Part shown: positions 14,113 to 20,678 of the stretch, piece by piece
Layout: every line of letters starts with the position of its first letter
How positions within the stretch are numbered: position 1 is the stretch's first letter
From: DASRTE01 sp035316885
GTDB taxonomy: Bacteria > Actinomycetota > Actinomycetes > Jiangellales > Jiangellaceae
Assembly: GCA_035316885.1 (NCBI GenBank)
Contig: DATHII010000181.1
Coordinates: 1 to 25,617, forward strand
Direction: 5' to 3'
Length of the DNA: 25,617 nt
The notes under the pieces: model-generated
What the model saw: only the letters and a program-made list of their open reading frames with translations
Told to the model about the DNA's origin: nothing
Databases searched by the model: none
Position numbers and translations under genes: made by a program

Positions 14113-14760
14113 GTGGCCGACCACAAGGCGCCCGGCACCGGTGGGAGTGACGCCGGTGTGCCCGAGCCGCGCCCCGTGCCCGCCCCGGAGAACTGGACCC
14201 CGCCGTCCTGGGACGAGGTCGTCCGCGAGCACTCCGGGCGGGTCTACCGGCTGGCCTACCGCCTTACCGGCAACAGCCACGACGCCGAGGACCTCACCCA
14301 GGACGTCTTCGTCCGGGTCTTCCGGTCCCTCTCGTCCTATACGCCGGGCACGTTCGAGGGCTGGCTGCACCGGATCACGACGAACCTGTTCCTCGACACG
14401 GTGCGCCGCAAGCAGCGGATCCGTTTCGACGCACTTCCCGACGACGCCGCCGACCGGCTCTCCGGCCGCGAGCCCTCGCCGGACCGGGTGTTCGACGACC
14501 GCATGCTCGACGCCGACATACAGGCCGCGCTCGACGCGCTCGCGCCCGACTTCCGTGCGGCCGTGGTGCTCTGCGACATCGAGGGCCTGTCCTACGAGGA
14601 GATCGCGGCCACGCTCGACATCAAGCTCGGTACGGTGCGCAGCCGCATCCACCGCGGCCGCGCCCAACTGCGTGCGGCGCTCGAGCACCGCGCCCCGCGG
14701 CCTGAGGTCGACGGGCCTGCGCCTGCGCCTGCGCCCGAAGCCCGGGAGGAGTCGCCGTGA
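14113..14760 (+). CDS. sigE: ECF RNA polymerase sigma factor SigE
   Basis: SigE is the extracytoplasmic-function sigma factor that responds to envelope stress. The 215-residue form starting at GTG 14113 is chosen because GAGGGAGG lies seven bases upstream; in-frame starts at 14062 (GTG) and 14068 (ATG) would add about 15 residues and cannot be excluded. Region 2 (about 36-102) has YRLAYRLTGNSHDAEDLTQDVFVRVFRSL and GWLHRITTNLFLDTVRRK; region 4 (about 137-190) has RAAVVLCDIEGLSYEEIAATLDIKLGTVRSRIHRGRAQLR, closely resembling M. tuberculosis SigE. The gene overlaps the anti-sigma gene by four bases (GTGA), and the promoters upstream have ECF consensus, suggesting autoregulation. The stop of the leader ORF lies on the sigE ribosome-binding site. 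Confidence 0.95.
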   Translation: MADHKAPGTGGSDAGVPEPRPVPAPENWTPPSWDEVVREHSGRVYRLAYRLTGNSHDAEDLTQDVFVRVFRSLSSYTPGTFEGWLHRITTNLFLDTVRRKQRIRFDALPDDAADRLSGREPSPDRVFDDRMLDADIQAALDALAPDFRAAVVLCDIEGLSYEEIAATLDIKLGTVRSRIHRGRAQLRAALEHRAPRPEVDGPAPAPAPEAREESP

Positions 14761-15347
14761 GGCATCTCGGTGAGCGCGTCACCGCCCTGGTCGACGACCA
14801 GCTCGGCCATGACGACCGCGACCGCGCCCTGGCCCACGTCATGAACTGCGAGCAGTGCCGGCTCGAGGTCGAGCGCGAGCGCGAGACCAAGGCGGCGCTG
14901 CGTCGGCTCGCCGACGTCGAACCGCCGGCCCCGCTGGTCGCGGCGTTACTCGCGCTGGCCGAGCCGGGAGGTCCCCTCCCTCCGGAGCGGCGGCCCTTTC
15001 CCGGCGCAGCGAAGCCCTCAGCCACATGGCGTGCCCGTGATGCCCGCCCAGGCGGAGGCCGGCCCGACACGGTCGCGGGTCCGCGGCGGCCCGAGGGAGC
15101 GCCACGACTGAACCGGCGCCGGGGCCGCATCCAGGTCGTCGCCGCCGGCGCGCTGTCGGCCGGAGCCCTCACCCTCGTCCTGGCCACGTTGGGTGGCGCC
15201 GGGGCGTCCAGTACCGTGCCGGCAACCGTCGTGCCCCCGATGGAGCAGTTCACGGTCGAGCATGCCCGCTCGACCGGATCGCTGCCGTTTGTCGATCCGG
15301 CTTCCGTCCTGGTCCCCGTGACCAACTTCCCGGGTCCGGGTCCGTGA
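14757..15347 (+). CDS. rseA: Membrane anti-sigma-E factor with zinc-type (ZAS) motif
   Basis: The product of 196 residues binds and inactivates SigE. An N-terminal zinc-anti-sigma domain contains the His-x3-Cys-x2-Cys motif HVMNCEQC (His27, Cys31, Cys34), with a charged helix following. After a Pro/Gly/Arg-rich linker (about 75-118) lies one membrane segment (about 124-144), and about 50 residues then face the outside. This topology makes it a candidate for regulated intramembrane proteolysis. The start is the GTG at 14757, overlapping the sigE stop (GTGA). It corresponds in position to M. tuberculosis RseA (Rv1222). The extracytoplasmic tail contains no recognisable domain but is where the RseB-like neighbour could bind. 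Confidence 0.92.
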   Translation: MRHLGERVTALVDDQLGHDDRDRALAHVMNCEQCRLEVERERETKAALRRLADVEPPAPLVAALLALAEPGGPLPPERRPFPGAAKPSATWRARDARPGGGRPDTVAGPRRPEGAPRLNRRRGRIQVVAAGALSAGALTLVLATLGGAGASSTVPATVVPPMEQFTVEHARSTGSLPFVDPASVLVPVTNFPGPGP

Positions 15348-16417
15348 TCGGATCCGCCGTGGTGAGCCGCCGGGGTTCGGTGTCGCTCTCGGCGCTGGCT
15401 GTCCCTGCTATAGCCGTTCCCGTCCTGGTCGGGACGATCGCGATCGCCCCTCCGGCGGTGGCCGGGGACGGAGACGACGATCTGGCTGCGGTCGGCCTGC
15501 TCCACCGCGCCATGGCGGCCCCGGAGAAGGTGTCGTACACCGGCACGCAATTCGTCGCCGCCTGGTCGGCGCTCGACGGCGAGGCCTCCACGAGTGCGGT
15601 CGTCGACGTGACTCACCACGCCGGCGGCCCGACCGAGGTCCGTGTGCACGGCGCCCGGCCCATGTCGGCCGTCGACGAGCGCAGCGGCGCGGCCTGGCTC
15701 GCCGATGGCGGCGGCCCGGTGGGCCTGCTCGTCCGTGCCTACGACGTCGTCCTCGTCGGCGTCGGCACCGTGGTCGGTCGCGCGGCGCACGTGGTCGAGG
15801 CCCGCCGCACCGACGGCTCGACCGCGGCCCGGCTCTGGCTCGACACCGAGTTCGCCCTGCCGCTGCGGCGCGAGATCTACGACGAGGACGGAGCCACCCG
15901 CGCGGCGAGCGCCTTCGTCGAACTGCACCTCGACCCCGACACGAAGCCCACGATCTTGCGGCGAGGATCTGTGGAAGCGACGACCACGGCTCTGCGACAC
16001 GCCGACCTCGCGCGGATGCGCGACAACGGGTGGAGCTGCCCCGACGAGCTCGAGGGAGGGCTCGCCCTCTACGAGGCGCGGCGAGTCGGCGATGCGGTGC
16101 AGCTCAGCTACTCGGACGGAGTCGTGACGGTCTCCGTCTTCGAGCAGCGGGGCCGGCTCGACCCGCAGAGGTTGCACGGCTTCGCAGCCCGTGAGGTCGA
16201 CGGCGGGGTCGTCTACAGCAGCCCGGGTCCGCCGGCGAAGTTCATCTGGTCGGTCGGCGACTGGGTGGTGACGGTAGTTGCCGACGCACCCGCCGAGACG
16301 GTCGACGCAGTGCTGGCCGCGATGCCGCCGAAGGATCCGGAGCTCGACCGCGGGCTGCTCGCCCGGGTCGGCAAGGGCGCAGATCGCCTCGCGTCCTGGC
16401 TCAACCCGTTCGACTAG
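15344..16417 (+). CDS. RseB/MucB-like periplasmic regulator of SigE
   Basis: The 357-residue product starts at GTG 15344, overlapping the anti-sigma stop (GTGA). It has an N-terminal signal peptide (about 1-41, hydrophobic core ending APPAVA). The mature part resembles MucB/RseB: a LolA-like lipoprotein-sensing domain (about 43-205, with SYTGTQFVAAW at its beginning and LPLRREIYDEDGATRAASAFVEL at its end) and a smaller C-terminal domain (about 220-335, with GWSCPDELEGGLALYEARRV and VVYSSPGPPAKFIWSVGDWVVTVVADAP). In E. coli RseB binds RseA and lipopolysaccharide to gate its cleavage. Similar three-gene arrangements occur in other actinobacteria, but M. tuberculosis lacks a counterpart here. 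What signal this version senses is not known. Confidence 0.85.
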   Translation: MIGSAVVSRRGSVSLSALAVPAIAVPVLVGTIAIAPPAVAGDGDDDLAAVGLLHRAMAAPEKVSYTGTQFVAAWSALDGEASTSAVVDVTHHAGGPTEVRVHGARPMSAVDERSGAAWLADGGGPVGLLVRAYDVVLVGVGTVVGRAAHVVEARRTDGSTAARLWLDTEFALPLRREIYDEDGATRAASAFVELHLDPDTKPTILRRGSVEATTTALRHADLARMRDNGWSCPDELEGGLALYEARRVGDAVQLSYSDGVVTVSVFEQRGRLDPQRLHGFAAREVDGGVVYSSPGPPAKFIWSVGDWVVTVVADAPAETVDAVLAAMPPKDPELDRGLLARVGKGADRLASWLNPFD

Positions 16418-16443
16418 GCGACCCACGGGGGAGGATCGGCTCG

Positions 16444-17766
16444 ATGTACGACACGCGCGGGTCCTCCGGCACCGGCTGGTCGCGTCCGGCCCTGGTCGAC
16501 GACGGGCCGGTCGCCGCGGACCCGTGGTCGGCACCGGTCATCGGGTACGCCGCGCCGGGGCCCGCAGTGCAAGCCGCTGCCGCGCCCACGAGCGACGATC
16601 CGTGGGCGCGGGTCGGTGCGACACGCGAGCCGACCGCCGCCGATCGCCCGTCCCGGAGGGGCGCGTACGCGCTGCGTGAGGCTCGCCGGAGTCGACCCCG
16701 GCCGGGTGCCCTGGTCGGGGCTGCCGCCGGGATCGCCGCCGTGGCCGCTGCCGTCGGGGGAGCCACCGGTGTGGTCGTCGCGGACCGGATGGACGACCTG
16801 TCCCCGGGGACGGTCACGGTCGTCGGCGCAGATCCCGCCGTGCTCGCCGAGCGTCCACCCGACTCGGTTGCCGGCATTGCCGCCGCCGTGCTGTCCAGCG
16901 TCGTGTCGGTGACCGTGGGACAGGGCTCCGGCTCCGGTTTCGTCATTTCCGACGACGGCTATGTCCTCACCAACAACCACGTCATCACCGGGGCGGAGGG
17001 CTCGGATGCCATCGAGGTGGGGTTCTTCGACGGCGCGACGGTCACGGCGGAAGTCGTGGGCCGCAGTCCGAGCTACGACCTCGCCGTCCTCAAGGTCGAG
17101 CGCGACGATCTCGTGCCCGCACGGCTCGGTGACTCGTCGGGTGTGGTGGTCGGCGACCCGGTCATCGCGATCGGGAGTCCGCTCGGCCTCGAGAGCACGG
17201 TGACCAGCGGCATCGTGTCCGCGCTGGACCGTCCCGTCTCCGCCGGCGGGCAGGGCGAGACGTCGTTCATCAACGCCCTGCAGACCGACGCGGCGATCAA
17301 CCCGGGAAACTCCGGCGGTCCGCTCGTCGACGCCGCCGGCCGCGTGATCGGAGTGAACTCGGCGATCGCGACGCTCAGCATGGGTACCAACCCGGGCAAC
17401 ATCGGCCTCGGATTCGCCATCCCGATCGACCAGGCTGCCCGCACGGCCGAGCAGATCATCGCCACCGGCGAGGCGGTCTACCCGATCATGGGAGTGCGCC
17501 TGGACGAGACGTTCGTCGGACCGGGGGCGCGCATCGACAGGGACGAGGACGACTCGCCGGCGGTCACGCCGGAAGGACCGGCCGCCGGCGTGGACATCGA
17601 GCCGGGCGACGTCATCGTCGAGGTCGAGGGCCGGCCGATCGACACCCCCGAGGAGCTCATCGTCGTGCTGCGGGCCCAGCAGCCCGGTGACGAGGTCACG
17701 ATCGTCGTCGATCGCGACGGCGAGGTCATCGAGGTCACTCTCACCCTCGGCTCCGCCGTTGGCTGA
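16444..17766 (+). CDS. htrA: HtrA/DegP-type membrane serine protease with PDZ domain
   Basis: HtrA degrades or refolds damaged envelope proteins and in mycobacteria is encoded next to sigE. The 440-residue protein has a proline-rich cytoplasmic N-terminus (about 1-80), one membrane segment (about 88-112), a trypsin-like protease domain (about 135-340) and a C-terminal PDZ domain (about 345-435). The catalytic triad is visible: His179 (TNNHVI), Asp212 (YDLAVLKV) and Ser290 (NPGNSGGPLV). The PDZ carboxylate-binding loop and GDVIVEVEGRPIDTPEEL strand are clear. ATG 16444 has GGGGAGG about ten bases upstream. It is 26 bases after the RseB-like gene on the same strand, consistent with one stress operon. 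It may process RseA after the latter is released, as inference. Confidence 0.95.
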   Translation: MYDTRGSSGTGWSRPALVDDGPVAADPWSAPVIGYAAPGPAVQAAAAPTSDDPWARVGATREPTAADRPSRRGAYALREARRSRPRPGALVGAAAGIAAVAAAVGGATGVVVADRMDDLSPGTVTVVGADPAVLAERPPDSVAGIAAAVLSSVVSVTVGQGSGSGFVISDDGYVLTNNHVITGAEGSDAIEVGFFDGATVTAEVVGRSPSYDLAVLKVERDDLVPARLGDSSGVVVGDPVIAIGSPLGLESTVTSGIVSALDRPVSAGGQGETSFINALQTDAAINPGNSGGPLVDAAGRVIGVNSAIATLSMGTNPGNIGLGFAIPIDQAARTAEQIIATGEAVYPIMGVRLDETFVGPGARIDRDEDDSPAVTPEGPAAGVDIEPGDVIVEVEGRPIDTPEELIVVLRAQQPGDEVTIVVDRDGEVIEVTLTLGSAVG

Positions 17767-17792
17767 TCTCGCCGTACCCTTGGCGCAGGTAC

Positions 17793-17806
17793 CCGACCTG
17801 GGTCGG
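17793..17806. terminator. Weak hairpin between htrA and tatB
   Basis: CCGAC (17793-17797) and GTCGG (17802-17806) form a 5-bp stem with a four-base loop, just before the tatB Shine-Dalgarno AGAGGAG. It is too small for a firm call; it may influence tatB translation or be chance. Confidence 0.2.
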
Positions 17807-17820
17807 CCAGAGGAGCAACC

Positions 17821-18213
17821 GTGTTCGACATCGGTGCACCCGAAGTGCTGGTGGTGCTGGTCGTCGCATTGCTCGTGTTCGGACCGGACCGGTTGCCCGA
17901 GATGGCGCGCCAGGCTGGTTCCTGGATCCGCGACCTGCGCCGGATGGTCGCAAACGCCCGCCGAGACCTGTCCGACGGGATCGGCGTCGACCCGGCCGAC
18001 CTGCGCAAATTGCAGAACCTCGACCCGAAGTCGTACGTCCGGCGCAACGTGCTCGACGGCGTCGACCTGGACCTCGGTCTCGACGACGACGGCGAGCAGC
18101 CGCGACGTGGCAACGGCACCGCGCAGACTCCCAGCGACGCGAAGGCGACGCCGGGGACGTCGACGTCCCCGCGATCGCCGGCGCCCGCACCCTACGACCC
18201 CGACACCACCTAG
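17821..18213 (+). CDS. tatB: Twin-arginine translocase subunit TatB
   Basis: TatB, together with TatC, recognises twin-arginine signal peptides of folded proteins for export. The 130-residue product has the TatA/B fold: an N-out membrane helix (about 8-22, with conserved Glu8), the FGPDRLPE hinge, and an amphipathic helix (about 25-60, MARQAGSWIRDLRRMVANARRDLSDGI), followed by a disordered Pro/Thr tail. Glu8 and the FGP hinge favour TatB over TatA. The GTG start at 17821 has AGAGGAG five to eleven bases upstream. It follows htrA on the same strand and faces mrp; only two bases separate the two stops. The M. tuberculosis gene order is the same (htrA-tatB-mrp region). Confidence 0.92.
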   Translation: MFDIGAPEVLVVLVVALLVFGPDRLPEMARQAGSWIRDLRRMVANARRDLSDGIGVDPADLRKLQNLDPKSYVRRNVLDGVDLDLGLDDDGEQPRRGNGTAQTPSDAKATPGTSTSPRSPAPAPYDPDTT

Positions 18214-18215
18214 CG

Positions 18216-19367
18216 TCAGCGGGTAGCGGGGGACAGGTCGAGCGAGAGGCCGGCCAGGCCGCGCCGGCGGTGCGACAGCGACCGGCCCACCTCACGCATG
18301 GCGATTGCCGCCGGTGCCGACGGGTCGGAGACGACCAGCGGGACGCCGGTGTCGCCGCCTTCGCGCAGCCGCAGGTCCATCGGGATCTCGCCCAGCACGG
18401 GCACCGACGTGCCGAGACGGCGTGCGAGTCCGGCGGCCACCTGCTGGCCGCCACCGCTGCCGAACACCTCGATCCGGTGCTCCGGCCCGCAGTGCGGGCA
18501 GGGCAGGTACGACATGTTCTCGATGACGCCCGCGACCTGCTGGTGGGTCTGGATCGCGATCGAGCCGGCCCGCTCGGCCACTTCGGCCGCGGCGAGCTGG
18601 GGTGTCGTGACCACGACGATCTCGGCCGAGGGCAGCAGCTGAGCCAGTGAGATCGCGACGTCGCCCGTACCGGGAGGGAGGTCGAGCAACAGGATGTCGA
18701 GGTCGCCCCAGTACACGTCCGAAAGGAACTGTTGCAGTGCCCGGTGCAGCATCGGCCCGCGCCAGGCAACCGGTGCGTCGCGGTCGGGCTTGAACATCTC
18801 GGTGGAGATGAGCTTCACCCCGTGCGCGGGCACGGGCATGATCATCCGCTCGACGATGGTCGGGTGTGAACCCTCCACGCCGAGCATGCGCGGACCCGAG
18901 TGACCGTAGATGTCGGCGTCGAGCAGGCCGACCCGAACTCCCTCCGCCGCCATGGAAGCGGCCAGGTTTACCGTCACGGACGACTTGCCGACGCCGCCCT
19001 TGCCCGACGCGACCGCATAGACACGGGTGAGCGACCCAGGCTTGGCGAACGGGATCTCGCGTTCGGGCGCGCCGCCGCGCAACTGCTTCGACAGGTCCGC
19101 GCGCTGCTCGTCGGACATGACGTCGAGCGCCACGTCGACACCGCTGACCCCCGCCAGGGCCGAGACGGCCGTGGTGACGTCCCGGGTGATGGTGTCACGC
19201 AGCGGGCAGCCGGCGACGGTGAGGAAGATCTCGACCCGGACCCGGCCGTCGCCGTCCACCTCGACGGCCTTGACCATGCCGAGATCGGTGATCGGACGCT
19301 TGATCTCGGGATCGTTGACCGTCGCGAGCGCGGCGGTGACCTGCTCGGCCGTGGGGCTTGAGCTCAT
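18216..19367 (-). CDS. mrp: Iron-sulfur cluster carrier protein Mrp/ApbC
   Basis: The 383-residue P-loop protein delivers Fe-S clusters to apo-proteins. It has an N-terminal MIP18/DUF59-like domain (about 5-80, with ITDLGMVKAVEVDG and TVAGCPLRDTI) fused to a MinD/ParA-type ATPase (about 113-370). The deviant Walker A SGKGGVGKSS (about 121-130), Walker B-like DILLLDLPPGTGD, and the cluster-binding CPHC (290-293) are all present. The ATG at 19367 is six bases after a TAGCAT box, so the gene is probably leaderless. It is divergent from the MarR gene with only 44 bases between starts and convergent with tatB. Mrp is nearly universal, so no special role need be inferred from context. Confidence 0.95.
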   Translation of the reverse strand: MSSSPTAEQVTAALATVNDPEIKRPITDLGMVKAVEVDGDGRVRVEIFLTVAGCPLRDTITRDVTTAVSALAGVSGVDVALDVMSDEQRADLSKQLRGGAPEREIPFAKPGSLTRVYAVASGKGGVGKSSVTVNLAASMAAEGVRVGLLDADIYGHSGPRMLGVEGSHPTIVERMIMPVPAHGVKLISTEMFKPDRDAPVAWRGPMLHRALQQFLSDVYWGDLDILLLDLPPGTGDVAISLAQLLPSAEIVVVTTPQLAAAEVAERAGSIAIQTHQQVAGVIENMSYLPCPHCGPEHRIEVFGSGGGQQVAAGLARRLGTSVPVLGEIPMDLRLREGGDTGVPLVVSDPSAPAAIAMREVGRSLSHRRRGLAGLSLDLSPATR

Positions 19368-19373
19368 GTCTCG

Positions 19374-19405
19374 ATGCTACGTCGGACCGGGCCTGGCCTT
19401 ACGAT
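19374..19405. promoter_or_regulatory. Divergent leaderless promoters of mrp and the MarR gene
   Basis: TAGCAT on the minus strand (ATGCTA at 19374-19379) lies six bases before the mrp ATG, and TACGAT (19400-19405, plus strand) lies six bases before the MarR GTG. Both match TANNNT and sit where leaderless transcripts of actinobacteria begin. The two -10 boxes are only about 20 bases apart, so one bound regulator would affect both. Confidence 0.6.
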
Positions 19406-19411
19406 CGGGGC

Positions 19412-19867
19412 GTGACGGCAGCGCAGGTGTCACGCGACCGTGTCACACCCGAACAGCTCGAGGTGTGGCGTTCCTTCCTGCGCGCCCACGCACTGATCAT
19501 CCGTCGGCTGGAAGCCGACCTGACCGACCGGCACGACCTTCCGCTGGCGTGGTACGACGTCCTGGCCCGGCTGGTCGAGGCCAATGGCCACCGGCTGCGG
19601 ATGAGCGAGCTCGCCGAACGGGTCATGCTCTCGCCGAGCGGGCTCACCCGCCTCGTCGACCGGATGGTCGAGGCCGGGCTGATCCGCCGCGAGGCCTCCG
19701 CGAGCGACGCCCGGGGCTTCTACGCCGTCCTGACCGATGCCGGGTACGAGAGGCTGCGCTCGGCGACCGGCACGCACCTGCGCGGGATCCTCGACTACGT
19801 GCTGTCCCGCTACACCGACACCGAACTGAACCAGATCGCCGCCTACCTCGCCCGCCTCGAAGACTGA
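19412..19867 (+). CDS. MarR-family transcriptional regulator
   Basis: The 151-residue protein is a typical winged-helix MarR dimer. The dimerisation helix (about 12-40), the DNA-recognition helices MRMSELAERVMLSPSGLTRLVDRMVEAG (about 63-90) and the wing IRREASASDARGFYAVLT (about 91-108, with the family-conserved Asp99 and Arg101) can be recognised, followed by the C-terminal helical dimer part. GTG 19412 is used because a TACGAT -10 box lies six bases upstream; the frame extends to 19358, but that part overlaps mrp. MarR regulators often control the divergent gene; here that is mrp, and the two share a 44-base spacer. Ligand and targets are unknown. The gene is convergent with the transporter gene ykoC. 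Confidence 0.92.
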   Translation: MTAAQVSRDRVTPEQLEVWRSFLRAHALIIRRLEADLTDRHDLPLAWYDVLARLVEANGHRLRMSELAERVMLSPSGLTRLVDRMVEAGLIRREASASDARGFYAVLTDAGYERLRSATGTHLRGILDYVLSRYTDTELNQIAAYLARLED

Positions 19868-19888
19868 GGCCGCACCAACTGGCCAGGA

Positions 19889-19908
19889 TTCCGGAGTCTG
19901 AGCCGGAA
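19889..19908. terminator. Possible bidirectional terminator between the MarR gene and the ECF transporter operon
   Basis: TTCCGG (19889-19894) and CCGGAA (19903-19908) form a perfect 6-bp stem with an eight-base loop in the 55-base convergent spacer. There is no T-run. Confidence 0.35.
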
Positions 19909-19922
19909 CCCCCGGCGGTGCA

Positions 19923-20678
19923 TCAGGCCCAGAACGGGCGGAACGTGCCGAGCGCCGAACTGCCCACGACCGCGGCCGCCAGCAGGGCGAACGCACCGAG
20001 GACCAGCCCGACGTCGGAACGGCGGACGGTCTGGGGGCGGGCGATCGTCCGCGGCCCGGTCGCGTCGAAGCCACGCGCGTCCATGGCCACCGCCAGCCGG
20101 GTTCCCCGCCGGATGGCCCCGACCAGCAGTGTGAACACCGTGCCGGCGAACAGACGGAGTCGCGCTGCTGGGTTGCGGCCGGCGTCGACCCCGCGCGCCC
20201 GGCGGGCCAGCCCGATCGTGCGCCATTCCACGGCCATCAACGGCAGCAGGCGGAGCGCGGCAAGGGAGGCGTAGGCGAACCGGGCGGGTACGCGTGCGTT
20301 CTGGACCAGGGAGTCGGCGAGGTCGGTCGGATCGATCGTCAACAGGAGGACCACGCCGGGCAGCGCGATCGCGAAGACCCGGATCGTCACGGTGAGGGCG
20401 GTGAGCCACGGTTGGTCGCTGTCCGAGAACAGCAGGGTCGTCAGCCCCAGGGTTGCCGCCGAGACCAGCAGCGGCCAGCCACGCACCAGCATGATGCGCA
20501 CGGTCACGCCACCGGCAGCCAAGGCGGCAACGACCGCCGCCAGGACCAGGGCAGGCGTGAGCGGATCGGCGCTGAGGGCCACGCCGAAGCCGAGCACGAA
20601 GGCTGCGGCCAGCTTGGCCACCGGGTTGGCCCGGGCGAGCCGGCCGGTGGCGCGGACGGCGTGGAGGTCGAGCACCAT
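19923..20678 (-). CDS. ykoC: ECF transporter transmembrane component EcfT/YkoC
   Basis: This is the membrane scaffold of an energy-coupling-factor transporter that links the ATPase to the substrate-binding S component. The 251-residue protein has several membrane segments (about 20-40, 42-58, 62-82, 92-112, 200-220 and 225-250) and the coupling motifs ARR-ARG near residues 158-162 and AMDARGFDA near 200. The CbiQ/EcfT core FAYASLAALRLLPLMAVEWRTIGLARRARG is typical. The ATG overlaps the stop of the ATPase gene by one base (TGATG), so the genes are translationally coupled. The operon is under a TPP riboswitch, so the transporter most likely imports HMP or thiamine. The identification of YkoC is by this context. 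Confidence 0.92.
   Translation of the reverse strand: MVLDLHAVRATGRLARANPVAKLAAAFVLGFGVALSADPLTPALVLAAVVAALAAGGVTVRIMLVRGWPLLVSAATLGLTTLLFSDSDQPWLTALTVTIRVFAIALPGVVLLLTIDPTDLADSLVQNARVPARFAYASLAALRLLPLMAVEWRTIGLARRARGVDAGRNPAARLRLFAGTVFTLLVGAIRRGTRLAVAMDARGFDATGPRTIARPQTVRRSDVGLVLGAFALLAAAVVGSSALGTFRPFWA

Noticed and set aside
13090..14688. A 532-codon minus-strand frame over the methyltransferase and sigE genes.
   Set aside because: Shadow of the methyltransferase in another frame and of sigE; no recognisable domain.
14621..16534. A 637-codon open frame on the minus strand across sigE, the anti-sigma and the RseB-like genes.
   Set aside because: It is the mirror of confident plus-strand genes; high GC gives long open antisense frames, and its translation is low-complexity Arg/Pro/Gly/Ala with no family motif.
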